Source: an uncultured bacterium
GTDB lineage: Bacteria > Planctomycetota > UBA1135 > GCA-002686595
Direction: 5' to 3'
Assembly: GCA_937896235.1 (NCBI GenBank)
Contig: CALBMX010000109.1
Coordinates: 1-64,000 of the forward strand
Length of the DNA: 64,000 nucleotides
The notes under the pieces are model-generated. The model was not told the DNA's origin. It ran no database searches and was given only the letters and a program-made list of their open reading frames with translations. Positions within the stretch are counted from its first letter, which is position 1; every line of letters starts with the position of its first letter. Positions 8,016 through 16,060 of the stretch are shown here, one piece after another. Position numbers and translations under genes: made by a program.

Positions 8016-8846
8016 CTAAGCCTTGGTCTCGGACAGTGGCCCACCGCAAACTCGGCAAAACTTGGCGTTTGCCGCGTGCCCGTGCTCGTGGCATTTCGCA
8101 CAGCGCCGCTCATCCCTTCTCGCAGCGACCGTCATTTCGGCGGTCACGATTCCGGTAGGAACAGCGATGATCCCGTAGCCCATTACCATCACGATCGAAG
8201 CGACAAACTGACCAAAGGGGGTCTGCGGTGCGATGTCCCCGTACCCAACCGTCGTCAGAGTCACCACTGCCCAATACACTCCGCGGGGGATGCTATCGAA
8301 GCCGTTGGTCTCCCCTTCGATCAGATACATCAGAGATCCAAGAACTACCGTCAGGGTGAACACCGCAAATAGGAACACCGTGATTTTACGCCGGCTTGCG
8401 ACAAGCGATCGCAAGAGCACATCGGCCTCGCGTACATGGGCGGCCAATTTCAAAACGCGAAAGGCCCGCAGTATCCGAAGGACTCGGATCACCGTCAGGT
8501 AGTGGGCGGTGGGAAACAGAGCCGCCAAATAGGTCGGTAAGGTTGCCAACAAATCCACGATTCCAAAAAAGCTGCGCGCGTAGCGGAGCGGTCTGCGCGC
8601 GCAGTAGAGCCGGCAGCAATACTCGACGGTAAACAGCCCTGTCAGCACCCATTCGCCGATCCAAAACAAGCCGCCATAGCGCTCTCGAAACGGTGCCACA
8701 CTGTCGAGCATCACCAACACAACACTTGCCAGGATGGCCACAATCAGGCCAATATCAAACGCCCTTCCCGCCCTCGTGTCCGCGAGGAAGATCACCCGCC
8801 ACATCCGCTCTTTTAGATTGTTTTCGCCCTCAGATTCAACAGCCAT
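8016..8846 (-). CDS. Voltage-gated-type K+ channel with C-terminal zinc ribbon
   Basis: A 276-residue six-helix channel subunit from the ATG at 8846 (a GTG lies six bases upstream). Helices S1-S3 occupy about 30-112. An S4-like helix with Arg every third or fourth residue follows (about 121-134, RVLRILRAFRVLK). The pore has the selectivity filter TVGYGD at 199-204, then S6. The tail (about 244-270) holds two CxxC pairs, CAKC and CRVC, which form a probable zinc ribbon not usual for KvAP-like channels. Expected role: K+-selective conductance across the inner membrane, subunit of a tetramer. It leads the two-gene unit with the 161-residue protein. Confidence 0.92.
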   Translation of the reverse strand: MAVESEGENNLKERMWRVIFLADTRAGRAFDIGLIVAILASVVLVMLDSVAPFRERYGGLFWIGEWVLTGLFTVEYCCRLYCARRPLRYARSFFGIVDLLATLPTYLAALFPTAHYLTVIRVLRILRAFRVLKLAAHVREADVLLRSLVASRRKITVFLFAVFTLTVVLGSLMYLIEGETNGFDSIPRGVYWAVVTLTTVGYGDIAPQTPFGQFVASIVMVMGYGIIAVPTGIVTAEMTVAARRDERRCAKCHEHGHAANAKFCRVCGGPLSETKA

Positions 8847-8911
8847 ACTCACACGATACGCTTCGAATTTGCGCTTGACCTCTTTATTCGTACAGCTCGG
8901 TCTCGCGACCC

Positions 8912-9868
8912 CTAGGCCATTCGAAGAGCAGCGGAAGCTCCAGCAGCTAATTTGCGTCCGAGCCCGCAGGGATGTTTCGTATCCACTCGGTCTTGGACGA
9001 TGGTGCCGATCCGACGGAGGGCGGCCGCGGCTGGGGAGGTGGGCGCGTATTCAATCAGAGGGCTGCGGTGGTTCACACTATCAAACACCGCTCGATCCTC
9101 GGGGACCCAGCCGATCCATTCGGGTTCGAACCGCAGGAAGCGACGGGAGACGTCACAGATGCGTGCGGCAGCGGCAGAGGCCTCGGCCTGATCTTGCGCG
9201 CGGTTGATCAACAGCATCGGGCGAGTTGCCCCCCTCCGGTCCCCGAGTACCTTTAAGAATGCATAGGCATCCGTCATGGCGGTCAGGTCGGGAGTCGTAA
9301 CGATCAAGAGCGAATCGGAGGCGCGTGCAAACGACAGGGTGGTTTCGGAAATCCCCGCGCCGCAGTCCGCGACAAGGTAGCTGTAGTCGCGCTCAAGGTT
9401 GGCGAGCTCGTCACCTAGGCGTGCCAGGTCTTGCGGGCTCAGGGCGGCCAGACGGGCGACCCCAGACCCTCCCGCGATCATCTCGAGGCCCTCACAGCAA
9501 GGCTCGAGGACATCCCGCAGCCGGGTCGAGCCGTTCATGACGTCAGCCAGGGTCTTCTTCGGTGCGGCACCTTGAAGAATATGCGCGTTGCCTACGCCCA
9601 GGTCAGCGTCAATGATCAACGTACGAGCCTTGCGGGAAAACATGCGCGCCATGGAGGCGGAGACCACGGACTTACCTGTCCCCCCCTTGCCACTCACGAC
9701 GCATAGTGAGCGGGCACGAATGGCTCCGATCCAAGGCTCGCCGTCCGCCACATGGCCGTGGATCGGTCGGGACTTGGGATTTCGCACCGGGCTGGTGCTG
9801 TCTTGGTGATCCTGGCGACGGCGGAAAACCGCTAAGTCGAGGATTTTGCGCATTGGGAAGTGACCCAT
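8912..9868 (-). CDS. FlhG/MinD-family ATPase
   Basis: A 318-residue deviant Walker A ATPase, from the ATG at 9868 (TTG at 9901 is an alternative). The P-loop SGKGGTGKS is at about 59-67. Walker A' (IIDADLGVGNAH) and the DCGAGIS and TTPDLTAMTDAY segments match the FlhG/YlxH branch, which sets flagellar number or positions polar machines, better than MinD. The usual C-terminal MinD membrane helix is not evident. No flagellar gene lies in the window. It follows a nuclease-fold-like gene by 150 bases on the same strand. The cargo being positioned is unknown. Confidence 0.82.
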   Translation of the reverse strand: MGHFPMRKILDLAVFRRRQDHQDSTSPVRNPKSRPIHGHVADGEPWIGAIRARSLCVVSGKGGTGKSVVSASMARMFSRKARTLIIDADLGVGNAHILQGAAPKKTLADVMNGSTRLRDVLEPCCEGLEMIAGGSGVARLAALSPQDLARLGDELANLERDYSYLVADCGAGISETTLSFARASDSLLIVTTPDLTAMTDAYAFLKVLGDRRGATRPMLLINRAQDQAEASAAAARICDVSRRFLRFEPEWIGWVPEDRAVFDSVNHRSPLIEYAPTSPAAAALRRIGTIVQDRVDTKHPCGLGRKLAAGASAALRMA

Positions 9869-10018
9869 GGGGAGGGGGGTGGTGGGCTTTGTAGGGGGCA
9901 AGCTCCAACTGACTCCATCGGTGACCGAATGTTTCCCTCGACCCTCAAATCATAAATAGGGCGCTCAACTTCCCATGATTGGGATTCCAAACGCCGACTC
10001 ATGGCCGGAATCGACCTT

Positions 10019-10966
10019 TCACTCTTGGAAAGCGGCGATCTCTTCGGCGGAGAGGAGAGGTTCACTGGACACGGAGGGAACTTGGTAGGCCTCCTCGTTT
10101 TCGTCAAATAGACCCAGCAAGCGAACATAGGCGGAAAATGCCTCTTCGATAAGGCCCTCGACCGCAGGGGTGCCGTCCAGAACAACAGGCCGACCCCCGG
10201 GGAGGACACGTCCGATGATCCGTTCGTTTCGACGCTCGACCCGCAAGAACTCGCGGCCCCCAAATGCCCAGCGGCCGCCGGATGGGGTGAAGATCACATC
10301 GAATTCAGAGTCCATGCGCTCCATGCGCGCGACAAGAACCTCGGCTGCCTCCCGCGAGGGAGTGTCCAGCGAGACGATAAACTCCTCAGGGGAGAGGATC
10401 TCGACCGCCTCCTCCTCGGGCGCAGAGCTACACGAGCCATGAACCACGGCCGGAACCAGGTACGTTTGTCTGCCGCGCTCGCTCACGAGGCTCTGCAAAG
10501 TGAACACCTCAAACTCCTGGGGGAGCAGTGCAAGCCTGTCCAAGAGCCTTGCATCCAGGCTTTCCGCCACGAGGACGCAAAGTGGCGATGAGGCCGAGGG
10601 AAGCGGCGGCAGCCCGAGATGATGCATGATTAGGCCACCGTGTCGCTTTGCGATCACGGCGAGATCGAGCGCCTCGATGCTCGCAGTCTCTGGGCTGTCA
10701 TCTAGAAGCGCGACAAGGACCAGCCTGCCGCGACCATCGATACCCGCAAAGTCCACACGCCCAACTCCTTCGAAGGCGAGCTCGCGATCGAGAATAGTCA
10801 GCCCCTCGATTGAATTCGAGAGCCCCGTTTCAAGGGCAGCTAAGATTTCGTGGGCACCCCGCTCCGGGCCGGCGTCCGTACCCTCCCCAAAGGACGCACT
10901 CGAAGTGCGCTCCGGCCATACAGAATCGTCGTCCGGGGACTCGAAAAAGGGGGGGGTAGGCTCCAT
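10019..10966 (-). CDS. Hypothetical protein, possible nuclease-like fold
   Basis: A protein of about 315 residues, from the ATG at 10966. Residues about 45-100 read like a PD-(D/E)XK-type core: a helix (NSIEGLTILDRELAF), then GRVDFAGIDGRGRLVLVAL with an Asp at the usual strand and an EALDLA helix. However, the ExK motif is not convincing because LVLVAL lacks the Lys, so activity is doubtful. The rest is acidic and unfamiliar. It lies upstream of the FlhG-like ATPase on the same strand and may be its partner. A start at the TTG at 10987 is possible. Confidence 0.55.
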   Translation of the reverse strand: MEPTPPFFESPDDDSVWPERTSSASFGEGTDAGPERGAHEILAALETGLSNSIEGLTILDRELAFEGVGRVDFAGIDGRGRLVLVALLDDSPETASIEALDLAVIAKRHGGLIMHHLGLPPLPSASSPLCVLVAESLDARLLDRLALLPQEFEVFTLQSLVSERGRQTYLVPAVVHGSCSSAPEEEAVEILSPEEFIVSLDTPSREAAEVLVARMERMDSEFDVIFTPSGGRWAFGGREFLRVERRNERIIGRVLPGGRPVVLDGTPAVEGLIEEAFSAYVRLLGLFDENEEAYQVPSVSSEPLLSAEEIAAFQE

Positions 10967-11191
10967 CAAAAAAAAGGCGTGGCGCAAAAGCCACGTGTCC
11001 CTATTGGAAGTCGCTTTCTCCGAAATGGCAAGCCGGCACGCCGCCTTTTAATGCGGGTGGCCACAAATGAATCCAAAACGACAGGACTTGACATTGCTTG
11101 TGCGTACAGGAACGCCCGCATGTGCACTGGCCGTCATTTACCCGTAAACTTCCTATCCGTCGCGCCCCGCCGCCCCCCCCACCTCGACATT

Positions 11192-12748
11192 ATGCGTGCA
11201 CTCCTCCTAGCTGCCTTCTTCACCTCTCTATTCAGCTCTTGCCAGACGGCGCCGTCTACTGCTGGAGAAGCCATCGAAGCCCCCGCCGAGAGCTGGGCTC
11301 CTTTTGTGGAAGACAACTTGAGGGCAGCAGGCGGCAATCGAGGCGAGCTTGAGACAGCCCTCCGGCACTTCCGAGACGGTGGTGACGCTCAAAAACTGGA
11401 GGCGATCCAGTTCTTGATTGCCAATATGGAAGGCCAAGGCTATTCCGAGATTGTACTGGTCGCGACGGACGGAACCCAGCTCGACTACAACTCGCTCGAC
11501 TACGCCAACTACGACGAAGCTCAAAAGGTTCTCGACGACCTAGAAGTGGCCCATGGCGGCGTCGACTTCAAAGCAGTCCGATTCGAAAAAGACCTAGAGG
11601 TAATTACGGCGGACCTCCTCATCGAAAATGTCGATCTGGCCTTCGATGCCTACCGCAACAATCCGTGGAGCCAAAACTTGTCGTTTGGGGCCTTCCTAGA
11701 GCATGTCCTTCCTTACCGCGGGAGCAATGAACCCTTGGAGTCATGGCGTCCCCTAGTCTTGGCTCGCTCGGCGTCGATCCAAGCTGAACTGGCTGACGAG
11801 TCGGATGCGCGAACGGCAGCTGTCCAAATCAATAGAGAGGCCACCCGCTGGCTCGGCTTTGACACCATCTTCTACATGCACCCCACGGACATGGGATACG
11901 GAGAGATGGTGCAGCGTGGCAAGGGGCGCTGCGAGGACATCACCAACATGCAAACCTACGCATCGCGGGCGAACTCGCTCGCCTCTGCGGCCGACTACAC
12001 TCCTTATTGGGCCGACCGCGACAACAACCACGCCTGGAATGTCAACCTGGACGCGAACGGCGAAGGCAATGCCGGCCTCTCCGCACGAGCTGCCAAGGTC
12101 TATCGAAAGATGTTCTCCCTCCAGCGTGACTGCTTGGCGTTTGATTTGGCTGAGGGGGAAGAAGCCCCCCACTGGCTCGACCGAAAGCACTACATCGACG
12201 TAACAAGTCAATACAAGGACGTTGCTGAAGTGAACCTCAACTTCACCGTCCCCGCACCGGCCAACTCGACACACGCCTATCTTGCTGTGTTTAACTCCGG
12301 GGTTTGGAATGCCATCGCGTGGGCTCCTCTTAAAGAGGGTGCGGCTTCCTTCCAAGACATGGGGCTCGACATCGGCTACCTGCCAGCCTATTTCTCCGGT
12401 GGCAAGCTCGTGCCGGCTGCGGCTCCCTTTTTCCTAGATACCTCTGGGGAGATGCATCCCTATGCCGGATCTAGCGGACTGGTCGTCGCTCAACTTTCGG
12501 CGACAGCACGCAACACGATGGAGTTCCAAGAGGACGGCTCCCTGCGCTCTCGCTTGGTTGTTGGTGAAAATTACGAGCTCTTCGAGTGGCGAAATGGCGA
12601 CTGGAACAGCTTGGCGAAGATCAAAGCGACGGAAACTCCGATCCGGGCAGAGCTAGCCGCAGATGGGCTCTACTGGCTGGTTCAGGACGGCTCCAGACGG
12701 CTCGAGCGCCCCTTTATGCTGCGTGACGGCACGCAAATCTGGATGTAA
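11192..12748 (+). CDS. Lipoprotein with transglutaminase-like domain
   Basis: About 518 residues, from the ATG at 11192, chosen because it gives a clean lipoprotein signal (hydrophobic run ending FSSC). The central part holds a transglutaminase-like core: GRCEDITNM supplies the catalytic Cys, and NNHAWN the His, with a probable Asp in the following LDANG loop. The second half is beta-rich and unfamiliar. Bacterial proteins of this kind act as periplasmic Cys peptidases or crosslinkers; the substrate is unknown. The next gene, yciB, starts 13 bases downstream, so they may share a transcript. Confidence 0.75.
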   Translation: MRALLLAAFFTSLFSSCQTAPSTAGEAIEAPAESWAPFVEDNLRAAGGNRGELETALRHFRDGGDAQKLEAIQFLIANMEGQGYSEIVLVATDGTQLDYNSLDYANYDEAQKVLDDLEVAHGGVDFKAVRFEKDLEVITADLLIENVDLAFDAYRNNPWSQNLSFGAFLEHVLPYRGSNEPLESWRPLVLARSASIQAELADESDARTAAVQINREATRWLGFDTIFYMHPTDMGYGEMVQRGKGRCEDITNMQTYASRANSLASAADYTPYWADRDNNHAWNVNLDANGEGNAGLSARAAKVYRKMFSLQRDCLAFDLAEGEEAPHWLDRKHYIDVTSQYKDVAEVNLNFTVPAPANSTHAYLAVFNSGVWNAIAWAPLKEGAASFQDMGLDIGYLPAYFSGGKLVPAAAPFFLDTSGEMHPYAGSSGLVVAQLSATARNTMEFQEDGSLRSRLVVGENYELFEWRNGDWNSLAKIKATETPIRAELAADGLYWLVQDGSRRLERPFMLRDGTQIWM

Positions 12749-12761
12749 TCCAAAGCTCCCT

Positions 12762-13328
12762 ATGAAAGCACTTCTCGAATTCGGACCGCTCCTACTCTTC
12801 TTCATCGCGAACAAATACTTCACGACGGAAGAGTCGTCAGGCATCGTCACGGCGACCGGGATCTTTATGGCCGCCCTTGTCATCACGCTCCCCATCAGCT
12901 GGAAGATGGAGCGCAAGCTACCCGTCATGCCCCTGATCACGGCTGCGTTTGTGCTTCTCTTTGGTGGGCTCACGCTCTACTTCGATAACGAGGTCTTCAT
13001 CCAGCTGAAGCCGACCGCCGTTGGCATCTTTTTTAGCGTTGTTCTTCTCGTCGGTTTGGCACGGGGAAAGCTGCTCCTCAAGTCTCTGCTGGGTGCCTCG
13101 ATGAAACTTGAAGACGAAGGTTGGCGCATCCTGACGAAGCGCTGGGCCTGCTATTTTGTCGTCTTGGCCCTGATCAATGAATACGTGCGCCACAACTTCA
13201 CGGTGGACCAATGGGTCACGTTCAAGGTGTGGGGAATCTTGCCCCTGACGTTTGTGTTCGCGATGACACAAATGGGAGTGATGCAGCGCTTTGAATCCGC
13301 CGAGGAAGAAGAGCGTCCTAGCGCATGA
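12762..13328 (+). CDS. yciB: YciB/IspA-type inner membrane septation protein
   Basis: A 188-residue protein with five membrane helices, typical of YciB (intracellular septation protein A). Conserved features are the N-terminal FGPLLLFFIANKY, the ITLP...W segment, FDNEVFIQLKPT, and the NE (ALINEYVR) with the W-rich end. In E. coli YciB supports cell envelope integrity during elongation and division. Start is the ATG at 12762, close behind the transglutaminase-like gene. The last 11 bases overlap the convergent ruvC gene. Confidence 0.9.
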   Translation: MKALLEFGPLLLFFIANKYFTTEESSGIVTATGIFMAALVITLPISWKMERKLPVMPLITAAFVLLFGGLTLYFDNEVFIQLKPTAVGIFFSVVLLVGLARGKLLLKSLLGASMKLEDEGWRILTKRWACYFVVLALINEYVRHNFTVDQWVTFKVWGILPLTFVFAMTQMGVMQRFESAEEEERPSA

Positions 13329-13905
13329 GTCGCGCGAGCTCGCGCCTGCGAATATAGGCAAAGGCTAGTGCCAAAGCGTCGGTGGCATCGATGGGGACAT
13401 CGAGTTCGGCCAGTCGCAAGAGCTTGGGCAGGACTGCGGCGACCTGCTCCTTCGCGGCCAACCCATTCCCGGTGACACATTTTTTGGCCTCCGAAGGAGT
13501 CACCTCATGGACCTCGGCCCCGTAGACAAATGCCGAGGCGATTGCGACGCCTCGCGCCTCGCCCAGGCGAATCGCTGTCTTCGGATTTTTGTAGGTGAAG
13601 GCTTGCTCGATGACGACAAAACTCGGGCGCGTCAAAGCATAAACGTCCTCGAGCCCCCGCAGTATATGCCCTAGTCGCCTAGCTATTGGCCACCTTGGGT
13701 TCGCTTTTAAAACGCCGGCCGTCAGAAATCGAGGCCCGTCCGGCGCGAGCACAAGCGCGCCATAACCGAGGACAACCGTACCGGGATCTATGCCTAAAAC
13801 GATTTCGACCTGCAACCCATCGGGCACAAGACACCGCGGCTTGGTGGCATTCTTCGCATCCTCTAGGTCTTGGATGCCGGGTTTCGGTTGAGATCCGGGT
13901 TTCAC
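13318..13905 (-). CDS. ruvC: Holliday junction resolvase RuvC
   Basis: RuvC endonuclease that cuts Holliday junctions with the RuvAB motor. The four acidic positions are visible: GIDPGT, VIEQAF, and, near the end, the DATDALALA helix that carries the final Asp; AKKCVTGNG is also conserved. The frame opens with a GTG at 13905 (195 residues), but the RNase H fold starts only at about residue 33. A TTG at 13815 would give a normal length of about 165 and the usual beginning QVEIVLGIDPG, and is at least as likely. No ruvA or ruvB is adjacent. Confidence 0.93.
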   Translation of the reverse strand: MKPGSQPKPGIQDLEDAKNATKPRCLVPDGLQVEIVLGIDPGTVVLGYGALVLAPDGPRFLTAGVLKANPRWPIARRLGHILRGLEDVYALTRPSFVVIEQAFTYKNPKTAIRLGEARGVAIASAFVYGAEVHEVTPSEAKKCVTGNGLAAKEQVAAVLPKLLRLAELDVPIDATDALALAFAYIRRRELARLMR

Positions 13906-13995
13906 AACTGCAACCTACACGCCTGGCAGTCGTTTGCAAACGCTTGCCAGCAACTCTCCACTTCGATTTCACAAACACCCGCCCGCGACCAAGCT

Positions 13996-14778
13996 ATGAG
14001 CGCCGCCAACAAGGAACAACCCGAGGATCAGCCCGAGGACCAAAGTGTCGAGCACATTTTGCAGCCGCGAGGCGCGACGCCAAGAGTGGCGGTCATCATT
14101 GTCGCCGCCGGGAACTCGACGCGCATGCAGCTCAAGGACGGACAGCGCAAGCCGCAGCTTGCATTGGGCGGAAAACCGATCCTCGAGCGAACCTGCGCGC
14201 TCTTTCACGGTCTAAAAGAGGTCTCAGAGATCATCTTAGTGGCTCACCCGGAGGACATCCGCACGTACGAGCAATGGACGATTGACTGCCCCGAACTCGG
14301 AAAAGTTCGGGCGATTGTGCCCGGTGGACAAGAGCGCGCCGACTCTGTTCGCAATGGTGTCTTTTGGTGCCACTTCGATGTTGACATCATCGCCATCCAC
14401 GATGCAGCGCGCCCCTTTTGCGCACCCGAAGTAGTTCGAGAGGCGTTCCGAATTGCACATGCGAAAGGAGCGGCACTTGTCGCGGCGCCTGTCCATGACA
14501 CGATCAAGGTTAGCGAAGACGAAGGCAGGACTGCGACCAGCACCCTTGACCGCTCCAAGCTGTGGGCGGCACAAACCCCACAAGTCTTTTCAGCAAAGCG
14601 CCTGCGCGAGCTCGTCGAGCGGGCCGTCAAAGAGGACTTCTCCCCAACGGATGACGCGGCACTTTGGGAGCGCTATGAAGGCGCGATCGCTCTTGTCCCC
14701 TCGGACGCCTCAAACATAAAGATCACTACACCAGCCGATTTGGTCATCGCGAAGGCGATTCTTCAAGGCCGCTCCTAA
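13996..14778 (+). CDS. ispD: 2-C-methyl-D-erythritol 4-phosphate cytidylyltransferase
   Basis: IspD, 260 residues, of the MEP isoprenoid pathway; it joins CTP and methylerythritol 4-phosphate. After an extra 30-residue acidic/polar N-terminal tail (Glu/Gln-Pro-Glu-Asp repeats), the nucleotide loop reads VIIVAAGNSTRM, followed by IHDAARPF, the VHDTIK segment, LWAAQTPQVF and the TDDAAL motif. The ending NIKITTPADL is also standard. Start at 13996 is an ATG. It is convergent with ispF, which lies 14 bases away on the other strand, so the two linked MEP genes are not an operon. Confidence 0.96.
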   Translation: MSAANKEQPEDQPEDQSVEHILQPRGATPRVAVIIVAAGNSTRMQLKDGQRKPQLALGGKPILERTCALFHGLKEVSEIILVAHPEDIRTYEQWTIDCPELGKVRAIVPGGQERADSVRNGVFWCHFDVDIIAIHDAARPFCAPEVVREAFRIAHAKGAALVAAPVHDTIKVSEDEGRTATSTLDRSKLWAAQTPQVFSAKRLRELVERAVKEDFSPTDDAALWERYEGAIALVPSDASNIKITTPADLVIAKAILQGRS

Positions 14779-14792
14779 CGCACCCTCAGACG

Positions 14793-15272
14793 CTACGACT
14801 TGGAGATCAGGCAAACGGCTTGCACAGCGACGCCTGTGCCGCCGGCAAGTGCCCCCATGCCCTCGAACGTCTTCCCTTTCACGTTGATAGCGTCCGTAGT
14901 GGCATGCAGAAGCTCTCCTAGGCGCGCGCGCATCTTTGCCCTTTGAGGAGCGATTCGCGGTCCCTCTGTTGCGATGACAACATCTAGGTTCACAAGGCTC
15001 CAACCACCCTCCCCAAGCCTGTGGACCACTTCGGATAAGAGTGAAGCGCTATCGACTCCGCTCCACTTGGGATCCGTATCGGGGAAAAGCGTTCCCAGGT
15101 CGTCCAGTCCGGCCGCGCCTAAAAGGGCATCGGAGATGGCGTGCAACACCGCATCCCCATCGGAGTGCCCCATCGGCCCCTTCGGGTGATCGAAGGTGAT
15201 GCCCCCAAGGATGCAAGGACGGCCCTCTTCGAGACGGTGCAGATCAAAACCCAGCCCTACGCGAATGTTCAT
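14793..15272 (-). CDS. ispF: 2-C-methyl-D-erythritol 2,4-cyclodiphosphate synthase
   Basis: IspF, 159 residues, the normal length of the trimeric enzyme that closes the cyclic diphosphate. Zinc-site motifs are at the start (GFDLHRLEEG) and in GHSDGDAVLHAISDALLGA; the LFPDTDPKW loop and the C-terminal TFEGMGALAGGTGVAVQAV are also present. ATG start. It converges with ispD and diverges, with 38 bases between, from the phosphatase-like gene at 15311. Confidence 0.97.
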   Translation of the reverse strand: MNIRVGLGFDLHRLEEGRPCILGGITFDHPKGPMGHSDGDAVLHAISDALLGAAGLDDLGTLFPDTDPKWSGVDSASLLSEVVHRLGEGGWSLVNLDVVIATEGPRIAPQRAKMRARLGELLHATTDAINVKGKTFEGMGALAGGTGVAVQAVCLISKS

Positions 15273-15310
15273 TGCGACACTTTAGCCGCTGGAACCTATA
15301 AAGTGAGACC

Positions 15311-15916
15311 ATGAACATCCGAATGACTTTGAGTGCACTTGCGCTCGCCTCGCTTTCGACTGCATCCGCCCTTGTGTTTGGCGTTGCCGACCAATCCCTG
15401 GACTCCCCCAAGCAGACTGCCGAAGTGGGGCTGGCAGTCGACATGCGCCCCATCACGGTGATCGCTGTTCGCCATGCCGAGAAGGGCGATGACGACCCCC
15501 GTGACCCAGGTCTCAGCGCGGCCGGCGAGCTGCGCTCCCAACAGCTAGCCGCCATGCTGCTTCCCAGCGGTGTCACCCACATCTTTTCGACGGGCTATCG
15601 CCGCACACAGTCAACCGTGGCGCCCCTAGCCACGGCAACGGGCATCGAGATCGTCACCTACGATCCCAGCGAACTGGGCGCGCTCGCGGCCACTCTTGCG
15701 GCCTTGCCCGCGGGTTCGATAGCCGTCGTCTCCGGACACTCCAACACGACCCCAGGCATGGTGGTGGCTCTTGGCGCTAGCGTCTCGAACCTCACGACTT
15801 TCCGCGGAATGGACGTGCTAGCTGAGACGGAGTACAGCCGACTGTTTCTGGTAACGATCCCGCACGCAAAGTCGAAGTCCCCTGTAACTTCGCTCGAACT
15901 CAGCTACGGAGAGTAG
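15311..15916 (+). CDS. Exported histidine-phosphatase-family protein
   Basis: A 201-residue protein with an N-terminal signal peptide (hydrophobic run ALALASLSTASALVFG) and a SixA/phosphoglycerate-mutase-like domain. The catalytic motif is RHAEKG at about 56-61 and the second His lies in VVSGHSNT; Glu/Asp-rich LSAAGELRSQQL follows the first motif as usual. The likely role is a periplasmic phosphatase of unknown substrate. A strong terminator lies downstream at 15956. Confidence 0.85.
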   Translation: MNIRMTLSALALASLSTASALVFGVADQSLDSPKQTAEVGLAVDMRPITVIAVRHAEKGDDDPRDPGLSAAGELRSQQLAAMLLPSGVTHIFSTGYRRTQSTVAPLATATGIEIVTYDPSELGALAATLAALPAGSIAVVSGHSNTTPGMVVALGASVSNLTTFRGMDVLAETEYSRLFLVTIPHAKSKSPVTSLELSYGE

Positions 15917-15955
15917 GCCGAACACCAGCACCGGACTGACTGTCGGTGACCCAAC

Positions 15956-16007
15956 AAAGCGCACAGTGCAAAGGGACGACCGCTCGTCTCTCTGCGCTGT
16001 GCGCTTT
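15956..16007. terminator. Bidirectional rho-independent terminator
   Basis: A hairpin with 11-bp perfect arms (AAAGCGCACAG at 15956-15966, CTGTGCGCTTT at 15997-16007), extended inward by four more pairs and carrying a nested GACGA/TCGTC stem. T or A runs flank both sides, so it can serve the phosphatase gene (rightward) and the parvulin-like gene (leftward), which converge here. Confidence 0.8.
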
Positions 16008-16060
16008 CAAATGCTCAAGGCAAAAGCACCCAGGTGCCCTTCCCGTAGACCAAGGGCCTG

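Noticed and set aside
11753-12355. A 200-codon minus-strand frame
   Set aside because: It is antisense to the transglutaminase-like gene and shows no domain.
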